Shown one piece after another: positions 1 through 8,815 of a stretch of 64,000 nucleotides of DNA. The notes under the pieces are model-generated. The model saw only the letters and a program-made list of their open reading frames with translations, did no database searches and had not been told where the DNA came from. This DNA is from Limnobaculum parvum (GTDB lineage: Bacteria > Pseudomonadota > Gammaproteobacteria > Enterobacterales > Enterobacteriaceae): assembly GCF_003096015.2 (NCBI RefSeq), contig NZ_CP029185.2, forward strand, positions 1,832,001 through 1,896,000. The letters are read 5' to 3'. Made by a program: the position numbers and the translations under genes. The number at the start of each line of letters is the position of its first letter. Position 1 is the stretch's first letter.

Positions 1-410
1 GTAAAAAAGGATTCTATTTGCTGAATGAAGCGTTCTAACCAAGATTGGTTTTTATCAACAGGGAAATCAATCTGTTCTTCAATAATCAACTGATTACTTA
101 AGTCTCTTAAGGCCAGCGTCAGGTAACCATAATGAATACGACCACTTAAATAGTGCCATGCCTGAGTATCCAGTTCGATTCCTATTGCCGGACGTCCACG
201 ACTGCCGACCTCACTAAATTCAGTCTCTTTAACCAGATGGGCGTCATACAGTTCTCGAACGATTTTGGTGATACTGGCTGGCGCCAGGTGGGAGAGCTTA
301 GACAGGTCTATACGTGAAATCGGACCATACTGGTCGATAAGTCGGTATACCGCGCCCGTGTTGGTCTGCTTGATGTGGTCAATATGGCCCGGTTGCCCTT
401 CTCTATTCAC
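1..410 (-). CDS. mlc: Mlc, ROK-family glucose-responsive transcriptional repressor (N-terminal part; runs off the window start)
   Basis: About 136 N-terminal residues are visible. The opening GQPGHIDHIKQTNTGAVYRL and the following winged helix-turn-helix (LSKLSHLAPASITKIVREL) match E. coli Mlc almost residue for residue, so this is Mlc rather than the paralogue NagC. In E. coli Mlc represses ptsG, ptsHI, manXYZ and malT and is sequestered by unphosphorylated EIICB-Glc. I take the GTG at 408-410 as start because AGAGG lies seven bases upstream on the coding strand. The ROK domain with its zinc and membrane-binding parts is beyond the window edge, so integrity cannot be judged. It is divergent from ynfM. 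Confidence 0.9.
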   Translation of the reverse strand, partial: MNREGQPGHIDHIKQTNTGAVYRLIDQYGPISRIDLSKLSHLAPASITKIVRELYDAHLVKETEFSEVGSRGRPAIGIELDTQAWHYLSGRIHYGYLTLALRDLSNQLIIEEQIDFPVDKNQSWLERFIQQIESFF

Positions 411-752
411 GTTATTGCCTCTGAATACAACTGATTAAATCTTTTGGAATATATTACCCAGTTATCGGAATTTATATGTGTTGCAATATATAATAAAATC
501 AATACGATTTGACCGATGATGTCTGGCAGATTAACAGGATCCTTTTTTATTTCTATCATTTAAGCCATGGTTTGGTACTAACTGGTCCTTATTTATTCAA
601 CCAGCGATGACAACAACAATAAAATTGGTTTTTTTCCGCTAAGATCGTAGATAGTCGTAGATGAGTTTTGATTATCGTTTACCTAACAATATTTGTCACC
701 AATGTATAGTTGTAGTTTCCTGATTATTGCCAGTTATGGCTGAGGAATTATC
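411..752. other. mlc-ynfM divergent intergenic region
   Basis: This 342-base AT-rich stretch separates two divergent genes and should carry both promoters. I see no convincing ORF, tRNA or strong hairpin. A short direct repeat, TCGTAGAT twice with a two-base spacer, lies near 644-662. No operator could be assigned. Confidence 0.5.
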
Positions 753-2087
753 GTGGCACAGCATAAGCCCGAACGGGTGAACCTGCCAGAACCTTCTGCT
801 GATGAGTCAGATCCCGAATCTGGCTTGAACACCTTCCCGGTTTCCAAACCGGTCACAAAAGTTACAGTGTCACGCTCCCGTTCTCCTTTTATCGTTAGGG
901 GAACGGTCGATTTTATGAAGGTGACTGCGGCGATGTTTTCAGCCGGTCTGGCTACCTTTGCGCTGCTTTATTGCGTTCAGCCCATCTTACCGATACTTTC
1001 CCACGATTTTGGTATTTCACCCGCCAGCAGCAGTTTGTCCTTGTCTGTTTCAACAGCCATGTTGGCGGTGGGTTTGCTGTTTACCGGGCCCATTTCTGAT
1101 GCAGTTGGTCGTAAACCGGTCATGGTGGTTGCATTAATGCTGGCGGCCACATTAACGATCGCCAGCTCATTGACCACCAGTTGGCATGGTATTTTGATCA
1201 TGCGGGCCTTAGTGGGCCTAGCGTTAAGCGGTGTAGCCGCAGTTGCTATGACCTATATCAGCGAAGAAATCGATCCCATGTTTGTTGCCTTCGCAATGGG
1301 TTTATATATCAGCGGTAACTCACTTGGTGGTATGAGTGGACGGCTTATCAGCGGTGTGATGACCGATCTGTTTTCATGGCGTATAACACTGGGTAGCATT
1401 GGCTGTATTGCCTTGATCGCCGCGCTGGTTTTTTGGCGGATTTTACCCCCTTCAGGCCATTTCCGAGCGTCCTCCCTGCGTCCCCGGACCTTATTAATTA
1501 ATTTTCGATTACATTGGCACGATCGTGGCTTACCGTTGCTGTTTGCTGAAGGTTTCTTATTAATGGGGTCGTTTGTTACGCTATTTAACTACATCGGCTA
1601 TCGCTTGATGGAGCCACCTTACTATATTAGCCAAGCGTTTATCGGCGTACTGTCTCTGGTTTATCTGACGGGTACTCTAAGCTCTCCTAAAGCAGGTTCG
1701 TTGAGCGTGAAATATGGTCGCGGCCCGGTATTTATCTGTTCTGTCGCGTTGATGATATTGGGGCTATGCATGAGTCTGTTTTCATCAATTTGGCTTATAT
1801 TGATTGGTATGTTGATCTTCACACCTGGTTTTTTTGCCGCACACTCAATCGCCAGCAGTTGGATTGGTTATCGGGCAAAGCGGGCTAAAGGTCAGGCATC
1901 AGCACTGTATCTGTTTTTCTATTACGTAGGTTCCAGTATTGCTGGTACTTTAGGTGGATTTTTCTGGCATAACTATGGGTGGACTGGGTTAGTTATATTT
2001 ATCGCCGGAATGCTACTTTGCGCCCTGTTTATTGGGCGTTATCTTATTCGCTTACCGGAAGCATCAGCAGAACCGAAAAACCACTAA
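753..2087 (+). CDS. ynfM: YnfM-type major facilitator superfamily transporter
   Basis: A 444-residue inner-membrane protein with the 12-helix MFS layout. It is collinear with E. coli YnfM, sharing stretches such as FSAGLATFALLYCVQPILP and FAEGFLLMGSFVTLFNYIGY, and the loop motif GPISDAVGRKPVM between helices 2 and 3 is the MFS signature. The first 50 or so residues are hydrophilic and longer than in E. coli (417 residues). The start is GTG at 753 with GAGG about eight bases upstream. In E. coli YnfM is linked to arabinose/IPTG efflux, but the natural substrate is uncertain. A small membrane ORF follows after 10 bases and may be co-transcribed. Confidence 0.93.
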   Translation: MAQHKPERVNLPEPSADESDPESGLNTFPVSKPVTKVTVSRSRSPFIVRGTVDFMKVTAAMFSAGLATFALLYCVQPILPILSHDFGISPASSSLSLSVSTAMLAVGLLFTGPISDAVGRKPVMVVALMLAATLTIASSLTTSWHGILIMRALVGLALSGVAAVAMTYISEEIDPMFVAFAMGLYISGNSLGGMSGRLISGVMTDLFSWRITLGSIGCIALIAALVFWRILPPSGHFRASSLRPRTLLINFRLHWHDRGLPLLFAEGFLLMGSFVTLFNYIGYRLMEPPYYISQAFIGVLSLVYLTGTLSSPKAGSLSVKYGRGPVFICSVALMILGLCMSLFSSIWLILIGMLIFTPGFFAAHSIASSWIGYRAKRAKGQASALYLFFYYVGSSIAGTLGGFFWHNYGWTGLVIFIAGMLLCALFIGRYLIRLPEASAEPKNH

Positions 2088-2097
2088 AGAGGTTAAG

Positions 2098-2235
2098 GTG
2101 AAAGAAAAACAAGATCTGATGTCGCGCATTATTGAATCAGTAATGAATAATATCAGGGAGCACATGATGATTTATATCGCCATTTGGATCATTGTTCTGT
2201 TGCTGGATATTTATTATGTCTGGTTTTATGAGTAA
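2098..2235 (+). CDS. Candidate small membrane protein (45 aa) downstream of ynfM
   Basis: A GTG codon at 2098, preceded by AGAGG and AAGG-like bases within 12 nucleotides, opens a 45-residue ORF. It has a charged, amphipathic N-terminus (KEKQDLMSRIIESVMNNIRE) and one strong hydrophobic segment (MIYIAIWIIVLLLDIYYVWF) ending near the C-terminus. It begins 10 bases after the ynfM stop and is followed by a strong terminator, so it could be the last gene of that transcript. I do not recognise the family. Size and layout are typical of single-span small proteins, but an ORF this short can arise by chance. Confidence 0.5.
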   Translation: MKEKQDLMSRIIESVMNNIREHMMIYIAIWIIVLLLDIYYVWFYE

Positions 2236-2272
2236 TGGTTTTTTGCTTAGGTGTCTGGCGGGATTAACAATC

Positions 2273-2310
2273 AAAATCCGTCATCACTCGAGTATATGAT
2301 GACGGATTTT
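2273..2310. terminator. Bidirectional terminator between ynfM transcript and fumC
   Basis: A perfect 14-bp inverted repeat (AAAATCCGTCATCA with TGATGACGGATTTT) encloses a 10-base loop. Its A/T-rich flanks give U-runs in both directions, as expected between convergent transcripts. Confidence 0.85.
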
Positions 2311-2362
2311 AAAATCGCTTCTGGAAAGGTCAACGCGTCAACCTTTCATTTTTAATGCTGGG

Positions 2363-3760
2363 CTATTTCTTCATACTACCAACCATGTTTTCAGGTTTGA
2401 CCCATTCATCAAATTGGGCCTCCGTCAGATAACCTAACTTTAGAGCAGATGCTTTCAAAGTGAGGTCTTCTTTATGGGCTTTTTTCGCAATTTCAGCCGC
2501 TTTGTCATAGCCAATATGGGTATTAAGAGCCGTTACCAGCATCAGAGATTCATTCAATAATTGAGAGATGCGTTTTCTATTTGGTTCAATACCAATGACA
2601 CAATGCTTATTGAAACTGTTCATGCCATCCGCCAGCAAGCGAACAGACCGTAGGAAGTTATCAATAATCATCGGGCGATAAACATTTAGTTCGAAATTAC
2701 CGGATGCTCCGCCAATATTAATTGCCACATCATTGCCCATCACCTGAGCGCATAGCATGGTAAGTGCTTCACACTGGGTTGGGTTGACTTTTCCCGGCAT
2801 AATCGAACTACCGGGTTCATTTTCTGGAATGTCAATTTCACCAATACCACAACGAGGGCCAGAAGCGAGCCAACGCACATCGTTAGCAATTTTCATTAGC
2901 GATGCAGCCAGCCCTTTTAACGCACCATGAGAATGAACTAAGGCATCACAGGTCGCCAGTGCCTCAAATTTATTGGGTGAGGTTACAAACGGCTGTCCGG
3001 TTAACGAAGCCAGCTCTTTCGCCACCCGTACGGCATATTCCGGATGGGTATTCAATCCCGTACCGACGGCAGTTCCGCCTAAAGCCAGTTCACTGAGATG
3101 TGGCACCGAATTTTCAATGTGTTTGATGTTATATGACAGCATGGCTGCCCAACCTGAGATCTCCTGCCCTAGCGTTAACGGCGTTGCATCTTGTAAATGA
3201 GTTCGACCTATTTTGACGATGTCGTGAAAGGCTTCGGACTTATCGGCTAAAACTTGATGTAATGTTTTCAGCTCCGGTAATAAATGGCTACGTACCGCAA
3301 CCACTGCTGCAACGTGCATTCCAGTGGGAAATACATCATTAGAGCTCTGGCTTTTATTCACATCATCGTTCGGATGAACTAAACGATCGTTGCCCCGCTT
3401 ACCACCTAATATTTCACTGGCGCGATTGGCGAGCACTTCGTTCATATTCATGTTGGTTTGAGTTCCTGAACCGGTTTGCCAAATAGAAAGCGGGAACTCA
3501 TTATTGTGTTTGTCGGCCAGCACCTCATCAGCAGCACTCATAATGGCTTGGCCTTTTTTTTTGTCCAGTAACCCTAACTGCATATTCACTGTCGATGCCG
3601 CTCGCTTCACCTGAGCGAGTGCATGAATTAGTGCCTTAGGCATTTTCTCTTGAGATATGCGGAAATGCTCCAGTGAACGCTGAGTCTGTGCGCCCCACAG
3701 GCTATTTTCAGGTACTTCAATTGGGCCCATTGAATCTTTTTCTGTACGCATAGCAGCCAT
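2363..3760 (-). CDS. fumC: Fumarate hydratase class II (FumC)
   Basis: Oxygen-stable, iron-free fumarase that interconverts fumarate and malate in the TCA cycle as a cytosolic tetramer. The 465-residue protein aligns end to end with E. coli FumC and carries the fumarase/aspartase signature GSSIMPGKVNP plus the substrate-binding TGSGTQTNMNMNEV and NDDVNKSQSSNDVFPT segments. I choose the ATG at 3758-3760 because AGGAG sits about seven bases upstream and the protein then aligns with the E. coli start; an upstream in-frame start would add 11 residues with no such signal. In E. coli fumC is induced by SoxRS; no soxbox was identified here. It is divergent from ydgA. Confidence 0.97.
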   Translation of the reverse strand: MAAMRTEKDSMGPIEVPENSLWGAQTQRSLEHFRISQEKMPKALIHALAQVKRAASTVNMQLGLLDKKKGQAIMSAADEVLADKHNNEFPLSIWQTGSGTQTNMNMNEVLANRASEILGGKRGNDRLVHPNDDVNKSQSSNDVFPTGMHVAAVVAVRSHLLPELKTLHQVLADKSEAFHDIVKIGRTHLQDATPLTLGQEISGWAAMLSYNIKHIENSVPHLSELALGGTAVGTGLNTHPEYAVRVAKELASLTGQPFVTSPNKFEALATCDALVHSHGALKGLAASLMKIANDVRWLASGPRCGIGEIDIPENEPGSSIMPGKVNPTQCEALTMLCAQVMGNDVAINIGGASGNFELNVYRPMIIDNFLRSVRLLADGMNSFNKHCVIGIEPNRKRISQLLNESLMLVTALNTHIGYDKAAEIAKKAHKEDLTLKASALKLGYLTEAQFDEWVKPENMVGSMKK

Positions 3761-4008
3761 GAGTTTCTCCTGATTCTGGTTAATAAACGGCAATAATTTT
3801 CAATCGTCTCATAATGCTATCAGTGAATGTGTGACATCCCACTGCTTAATGAAGATGAGAATCATTAATGTTATTTAACTATCAATAAAATCTTTTTAAC
3901 TAGTGTTGCTTATGGACCATCTTTCAGCGGACAATCAACATTACGTCTGGTTAGTCATGAGTATAGTTACGCACTGATATTATAAGTCGTTAACGACAAA
4001 GGAATAGG

Positions 4009-4023
4009 ATGAACAAACGATGA
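4009..4023 (+). other. Four-codon minigene overlapping the ydgA start
   Basis: ATG AAC AAA CGA TGA begins five bases after AAGGA, the best Shine-Dalgarno in this leader. Its stop overlaps the ydgA ATG (ATGA). The Shine-Dalgarno is 16 bases from the ydgA start, which is long. This could support termination-reinitiation, or it may be a chance arrangement. Confidence 0.35.
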
Positions 4024-5561
4024 AAAAATCGATAGTTGCAGTTGGTGTATTGGTCGTACTGGGTGGAGTTTGGGTTGGTGGTGCATGGTATACCGGGAAA
4101 ATGATCCAGGGTCAGGTGAATAAATCCATTGTTGATGCCCAAACCTACTTTAATAAAAATGTTCCTGAATATCAGGCAACGATTTCTGTTGCTGATTATC
4201 AACGTGGTGTTTTCTCTTCTACGATTAATTATCAGTTGGAAATGATCGATCAAACCAATGCTGAAGGCCCACAGAAAGACAGCGTAACGATCCATCAGGA
4301 AGTCAGTCATGGTCCCTTCCCGCTGGCAAAACTCAGCTTGATTCCTAAACTGGCGTACTCAAAAACTGAACTGGTGAAGCAAGGTTCTCTGGATAAATTA
4401 TTTGAAATGGCGGGCGGAAAATCCCCAGTATCCATTGATATTTTGACTTCTTATAGCGGTAACTCTGACCTCAAAGTGGTATTAGAGCCGTTAACAGAAA
4501 AAGATTCTAATGCATTTAAGTTCAGTGGATTAACCATTGATGGCGTCGCTAACATACTTAAGGGTAAAGAAGCGGTTACCCTGACCAGTTCTCCCTTTGA
4601 ACTGTCTGATGAAGGTCGCGTAGTGTCATACGACACGGCTAAAATTGATGTCAGCCAAAATAAAGCTCAGGAATATCAGGCAACAGCCAGCATCGGTAAG
4701 TTCACCGTAGCAGAGGCGGATACAGACCAGTTGGTTATGAATGGTCTGACCATAAAAAGCAACGGTAAAATCGGTAAGTTCGATCTTGGTGTCGGTGTCA
4801 GCGACATTGAACTGAAAAATGTTACCTATACCGTTAAACAACAGCCAAAGCTGGTTATCGATAATCTTTTAATCTCTAGCAATGCACAGGAAACCGATAA
4901 GTTTATTAATCAAGTGGTTGATACCACTATTGGCCAAATGAGTATTGATGGGAAAACGATTGGCTCCGGTAGCCTGAAACTCAAACTGGATCAGTTTGAT
5001 GGTAAAGCACTGCAATACTTGAATCAAAATTCAAACCAACTGGCCTATCTGTTCCTTGGTGTACCCGCAGAAGAGTCTGCCGAGCAGGCGGGTAACATGA
5101 TGATGAATAACCTGATGGCTTTCCTCGATGCTAATCCGGTAATCAGCATTACGCCTCTTATCTGGAAAAATGATAAAGGTGAAAGCCAAGTTGATATGTC
5201 TCTGACCATGATGAAACCAGATTCGCAAAATATGGCGATGGAAGATATGTCTCAGTTACTGATGAGCTCAATCAAGTCATTCAGCAGCAATAGCAAACTC
5301 TCCATCCCGATGCTGAACGAGCAAGTCAAAATTAGTCATGAAATATCAGACGGTATTTCTGCTGAAGAAGCACAAGCTCAGGCAACAAAGGCTGTTCAAC
5401 AAATAGTTGGTCTTGGATTAGCGCAAAAGATGATCAACAAACAGGACGATAACACCATTACCAGCAGCTTTAACTATGCTGATGGTGTGATTGACCTGAA
5501 TGGACAAAAAATGCCGGCAGAACAGTTCATCAATTTATTTATCATGTCTGGTATGAATTAG
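4020..5561 (+). CDS. ydgA: YdgA family protein (DUF945)
   Basis: A 513-residue envelope protein of the DUF945/YdgA family. The N-terminus (KKSIVAVGVLVVLGGVWVGG) is one hydrophobic helix that likely acts as membrane anchor or uncleaved signal. The next motif AWYTGK and the C-terminal region with ITPLIWKNDKGES and the final DLNGQKMP match E. coli YdgA. The function is not well defined; the E. coli protein is inner-membrane associated. I chose the ATG at 4020 from the alignment with E. coli, although a tiny ORF with better Shine-Dalgarno spacing precedes it. In E. coli ydgA also lies near fumC. Confidence 0.9.
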   Translation: MKKSIVAVGVLVVLGGVWVGGAWYTGKMIQGQVNKSIVDAQTYFNKNVPEYQATISVADYQRGVFSSTINYQLEMIDQTNAEGPQKDSVTIHQEVSHGPFPLAKLSLIPKLAYSKTELVKQGSLDKLFEMAGGKSPVSIDILTSYSGNSDLKVVLEPLTEKDSNAFKFSGLTIDGVANILKGKEAVTLTSSPFELSDEGRVVSYDTAKIDVSQNKAQEYQATASIGKFTVAEADTDQLVMNGLTIKSNGKIGKFDLGVGVSDIELKNVTYTVKQQPKLVIDNLLISSNAQETDKFINQVVDTTIGQMSIDGKTIGSGSLKLKLDQFDGKALQYLNQNSNQLAYLFLGVPAEESAEQAGNMMMNNLMAFLDANPVISITPLIWKNDKGESQVDMSLTMMKPDSQNMAMEDMSQLLMSSIKSFSSNSKLSIPMLNEQVKISHEISDGISAEEAQAQATKAVQQIVGLGLAQKMINKQDDNTITSSFNYADGVIDLNGQKMPAEQFINLFIMSGMN

Positions 5562-5874
5562 TTCATATAATAACCTAACGGTAATAAATAAACGTTTCCG
5601 CCTGAAATAATTCGTTTCTAGCGGAAACGTATCAGCAAATGAATCTTTAATCAGTTTTTGAAAAAATATATTTTGATAATCAAATCATTAAATGAAATTC
5701 CATTTCAGTTTCATTTAACTCCTGCCGGTATTTCACAAACTTTCTTCAACACTTTCACTATTGTTAAGCCCGCTTTCCTGTGATAAACACCATAACCATA
5801 ATAAAAGTAATGGTAATCCCTATATAGCTAATTATAAGCACTCCGACTAAATCGGATTTTTACAGGAAGTATTT
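5562..5874. other. ydgA-aegA intergenic region with hairpin
   Basis: This 313-base gap contains a 10-bp inverted repeat (ACGTTTCCGC at 5592-5601 with GCGGAAACGT at 5621-5630). It probably ends ydgA transcription although it lacks a good U-run. The rest is AT-rich and should hold the aegA promoter. TTGATAATCAA near 5672-5682 resembles an FNR site but has the wrong spacing. Confidence 0.45.
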
Positions 5875-7877
5875 ATGAACCGCTTTGTTATAGCCGATGC
5901 AAAAGCTTGTATTGGATGTCGTGTCTGTGAAGTTGCCTGTGTCATGACTCACAATCAGGGCAAACATCCTGATGTTCCTGAGCTCTATTTTCCTCGCATT
6001 AAAGTCATCAAAACCGCCAGCATTAAAACCGCTGTGACCTGTCGACACTGTGAAGATGCGCCCTGCGTTCAGGTTTGCCCCAGTGCGGCATTGACCCATG
6101 GCGATCACTGTATTCAATTGAATAAAGAAAAATGCATCGGTTGCAAAACTTGCGTTCTGGCCTGTCCGTTTGGCGCGATTGGCATGGTTGAAGAGAGCAT
6201 TACCTTTGCTGATGGTGCACCAAACCGCACGACTGCCCACAAGTGCGACCTGTGTGCCGATGATGCAGAAAGCCCGGCTTGTGTAGCCAATTGCCCCACT
6301 CAAGCATTAAAAGTATTCAGTCAGGAATATTTACTTGAACAACAGCAGCAAAAACTTCGCCATGCGGCGCTGCGCGAAGATCCGATGGGAGCAACTCGAG
6401 GTGTTCAATCGGCAGAAAATAACACGGTAAATAAACTGGCTGGAAAAGTGATTATCCCCCGTAGTGATGCAATTAAGATCGATTTACCATTACGTAAAAC
6501 CGAGTTTGTCGAGATCTACAAGCGCTTTACACCTGAGCAAGTTGGCACTCAAGGCGATCGTTGTATTACCTGTGGCGATCACGCATTTTGTGAGTGGACT
6601 TGCCCACTGCATAACCGTATACCTCACTGGATCTCTCTGGCACAGCAAGGCCGTATCATCGAGGCTGCCGAACTTTCACATCAAACCAGTAGCCTGCCAG
6701 AAATCTGCGGTCGCGTTTGCCCACAGGATCGCCTGTGCGAAGGCAGTTGTACTCTTCAGAGTTTAGGGGGGTCACTATCGGTAATATTGAACGCTACATT
6801 ACGGATACAGCGTTTGAGATGGGCTGGAAACCTGACCTGTCTCAGGTTAAATCATTAGGTAAGAAAGTTGCTATCGTTGGTGCTGGTCCTGCCGGACTGG
6901 CCTGCGCTGATATTCTGGCTCGTAATGGCATTGATGCTGTGGTATTCGATCGCCACCCTGAAATTGGCGGAATGCTGACCTTTGGGATCCCCTCCTTTAA
7001 GCTAGATAAAGATGTGATGGTTCATCGCCGTGAAATTTTTACCAGCATGGGCATTGAATTTCATTTGAATACTGAAATTGGTAAAGATATCGCTTTTGAT
7101 TCGCTACTTAACGATTATGATGCGGTGTTTGTCGGCGTAGGTACCTATCAATCCATGCGTGCAGGATTGGATAATGAAGATGCACCAGGCGTTTATGACG
7201 CCCTACCGTTCCTGATTGCTAACACCAAAAAAGTGATGCATCTGCCGGAACTGAAAGAAGAGCCCTATATCAACTTATCTGGGAAGCGTGTTGTCGTTCT
7301 AGGGGGTGGGGATACCGCAATGGACTGTTTACGCACTTCTATTCGTCAAGGCGCCACGGAAGTGACTTGCGCTTACCGTCGTGATGAAGCCAACATGCCG
7401 GGTTCCAAGAAAGAAGTGAAAAATGCCCGTGAAGAAGGCGTTGAATTTATGTTTAACGTACAGCCTGTATCACTAGAGCTAGATGAAGATGGTCATGTTA
7501 GCGGGGTGAAGTTGGTCAGAACCGAGATGGGAGAACCGGATGCCGAAGGCCGCCGCCGTCCTAAAGTGATTCAAGGTTCTGAGTTTATACAACCTGCTGA
7601 CGCCGTCATCAAAGCCTTTGGTTTCCGCCCTCACGCCATGCCATGGCTAGTAAACATGGGTGTAGAACTCGATAGCTACGGCGTTATTGTCGCGCCACAT
7701 TTGAATCACTTTGCCTGTCAAACCAGTAACCCAAAAGTGTTTGCCGGTGGCGATGTGGTCAGAGGCGCCGATTTAGTGGTAACCGCCATTGCTGATGGGC
7801 GTAAAGCGGCGAAAAGTATTGTTAGTTTCTTAACCGAAAGTGACCAGTCTGAGTTACTGCTAAATAAAGTATCCTGA
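5875..7877 (+). pseudogene. aegA: AegA, iron-sulfur/NAD(P)H oxidoreductase, interrupted by a -1 frameshift
   Basis: The N-terminal half (5875 to about 6766) encodes HycB-like ferredoxin domains with repeated CxxCxxCxxxC clusters (CIGCRVCEVAC, CRHCEDAPCVQVCP, CIGCKTCVLACP, CDLCADDAESPACVANCP), then a GltD-like cysteine domain. The second half, in another frame, is a glutamate-synthase-small-subunit-like flavoprotein with FAD (VAIVGAGPAGLACADI) and NAD(P)H (VVVLGGGDTAMDC) Rossmann motifs. Both parts match E. coli AegA (659 residues). The frames are separated by a run of six G at 6766-6771, where one more G would restore about 667 codons. In E. coli AegA is anaerobically induced and linked to urate breakdown with formate dehydrogenase. 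The break could be real, a sequence error or recoded. Confidence 0.85.
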
Positions 7878-7885
7878 GCCATAAG

Positions 7886-7918
7886 CAACAATCCCCGCGG
7901 GTAAGGCGGGGATTGTTG
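7886..7918. terminator. Terminator between convergent aegA and riboflavin synthase gene
   Basis: A perfect 13-bp stem (CAACAATCCCCGC with GCGGGGATTGTTG) encloses a 7-base loop just after the aegA stop and before the convergent riboflavin synthase stop. Confidence 0.75.
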
Positions 7919-7950
7919 GTCTTTCAATATCATAACCCATAAATGTGCGG

Positions 7951-8559
7951 TTAGTTTTTACTGGCAAGTACGCGTTCAACTGTATCTACAACAGCCTGAG
8001 TTTGCGGATCGATTTCGATATTCACCGAATCGCCCAAACGTTTAGTGCCGAGCGTCGTACGTTCCAGCGTTTCTGGAATCAAATACACGCAGAAACGGCT
8101 CTTTACTACTTCACCGATGGTCAGACTGATGCCATCAATACCGATAAATCCTTTGTTTAGCACATATTTCATCAGATCTTCAGGCATCTTGAACCAGATT
8201 TGACGATTATTTTCTGAAATCAAAATTTTCATGATTTCTGCTTGGCACATGATGTGACCAGACATCAAATGCCCACCAATTTCATCACCAAACTTAGCGG
8301 CCCGTTCCAGATTTACCTTAGAACCGACAGAAAGTGCGCCCAAATTAGTCACCCGTAATGTTTCTTTCATTAGATCGAAACTGACGATATCGCCATCCAC
8401 GTCCGTTACCGTTAAGCAACAGCCGTTATGCGAAACAGATGCTCCTGTCTCTAGCCCCGGCAATAGCCCCGCAGGAAACTTCATTTTATGGACGCGAAAA
8501 TTGGCTTTTTCTTCGATTTCAACAACAGGAGCAGTTCCCTGAACAATTCCGGTAAACAT
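7951..8559 (-). CDS. ribC: Riboflavin synthase, alpha chain
   Basis: Catalyses dismutation of two 6,7-dimethyl-8-ribityllumazine molecules to riboflavin, the last step of the pathway. The 202 residues contain the two lumazine-binding repeats. The first begins MFTGIVQGTAPVVEIEEK with HNGCCLTV, and the second has GHIMCQAEIM, FIGIDGISLTIGEV and IPETLERTTLG. It aligns with E. coli RibC but ends about 10 residues earlier. The gene stands alone, divergent from mdtK as in E. coli. I saw no FMN riboswitch in the leader, which in this group is normally attached to ribB instead. Confidence 0.96.
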   Translation of the reverse strand: MFTGIVQGTAPVVEIEEKANFRVHKMKFPAGLLPGLETGASVSHNGCCLTVTDVDGDIVSFDLMKETLRVTNLGALSVGSKVNLERAAKFGDEIGGHLMSGHIMCQAEIMKILISENNRQIWFKMPEDLMKYVLNKGFIGIDGISLTIGEVVKSRFCVYLIPETLERTTLGTKRLGDSVNIEIDPQTQAVVDTVERVLASKN

Positions 8560-8815
8560 TCAATAGGCCTCAATAATCAGTAGTAACATTTAATCATGCA
8601 CAAAATTAGCTGGTCAGAAGTTTGACGCAATTTGGTATAAAAACCAAATCCAGTTTCCGATTTTATTCTTATTTCCAAGTTTTAATCACGAGTGTTTCAT
8701 TTGCTTACTGACGTTTAATAGGTAGAATCGTGCCCCTTACATTTCGTTTATCACTGTAATTTTGGTATTTCAGTGACATATTTTATCTTAATCTCAATAA
8801 ATTAAAGGTAAGTAC

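Noticed and set aside
5672..5682. TTGATAATCAA upstream of aegA as an FNR site
   Set aside because: FNR sites have four bases between TTGAT and ATCAA; here there is only one, so the match is not valid.
7951..8815. FMN riboswitch near riboflavin synthase
   Set aside because: No conserved RFN element core was seen in the leader of the riboflavin synthase gene or of mdtK.
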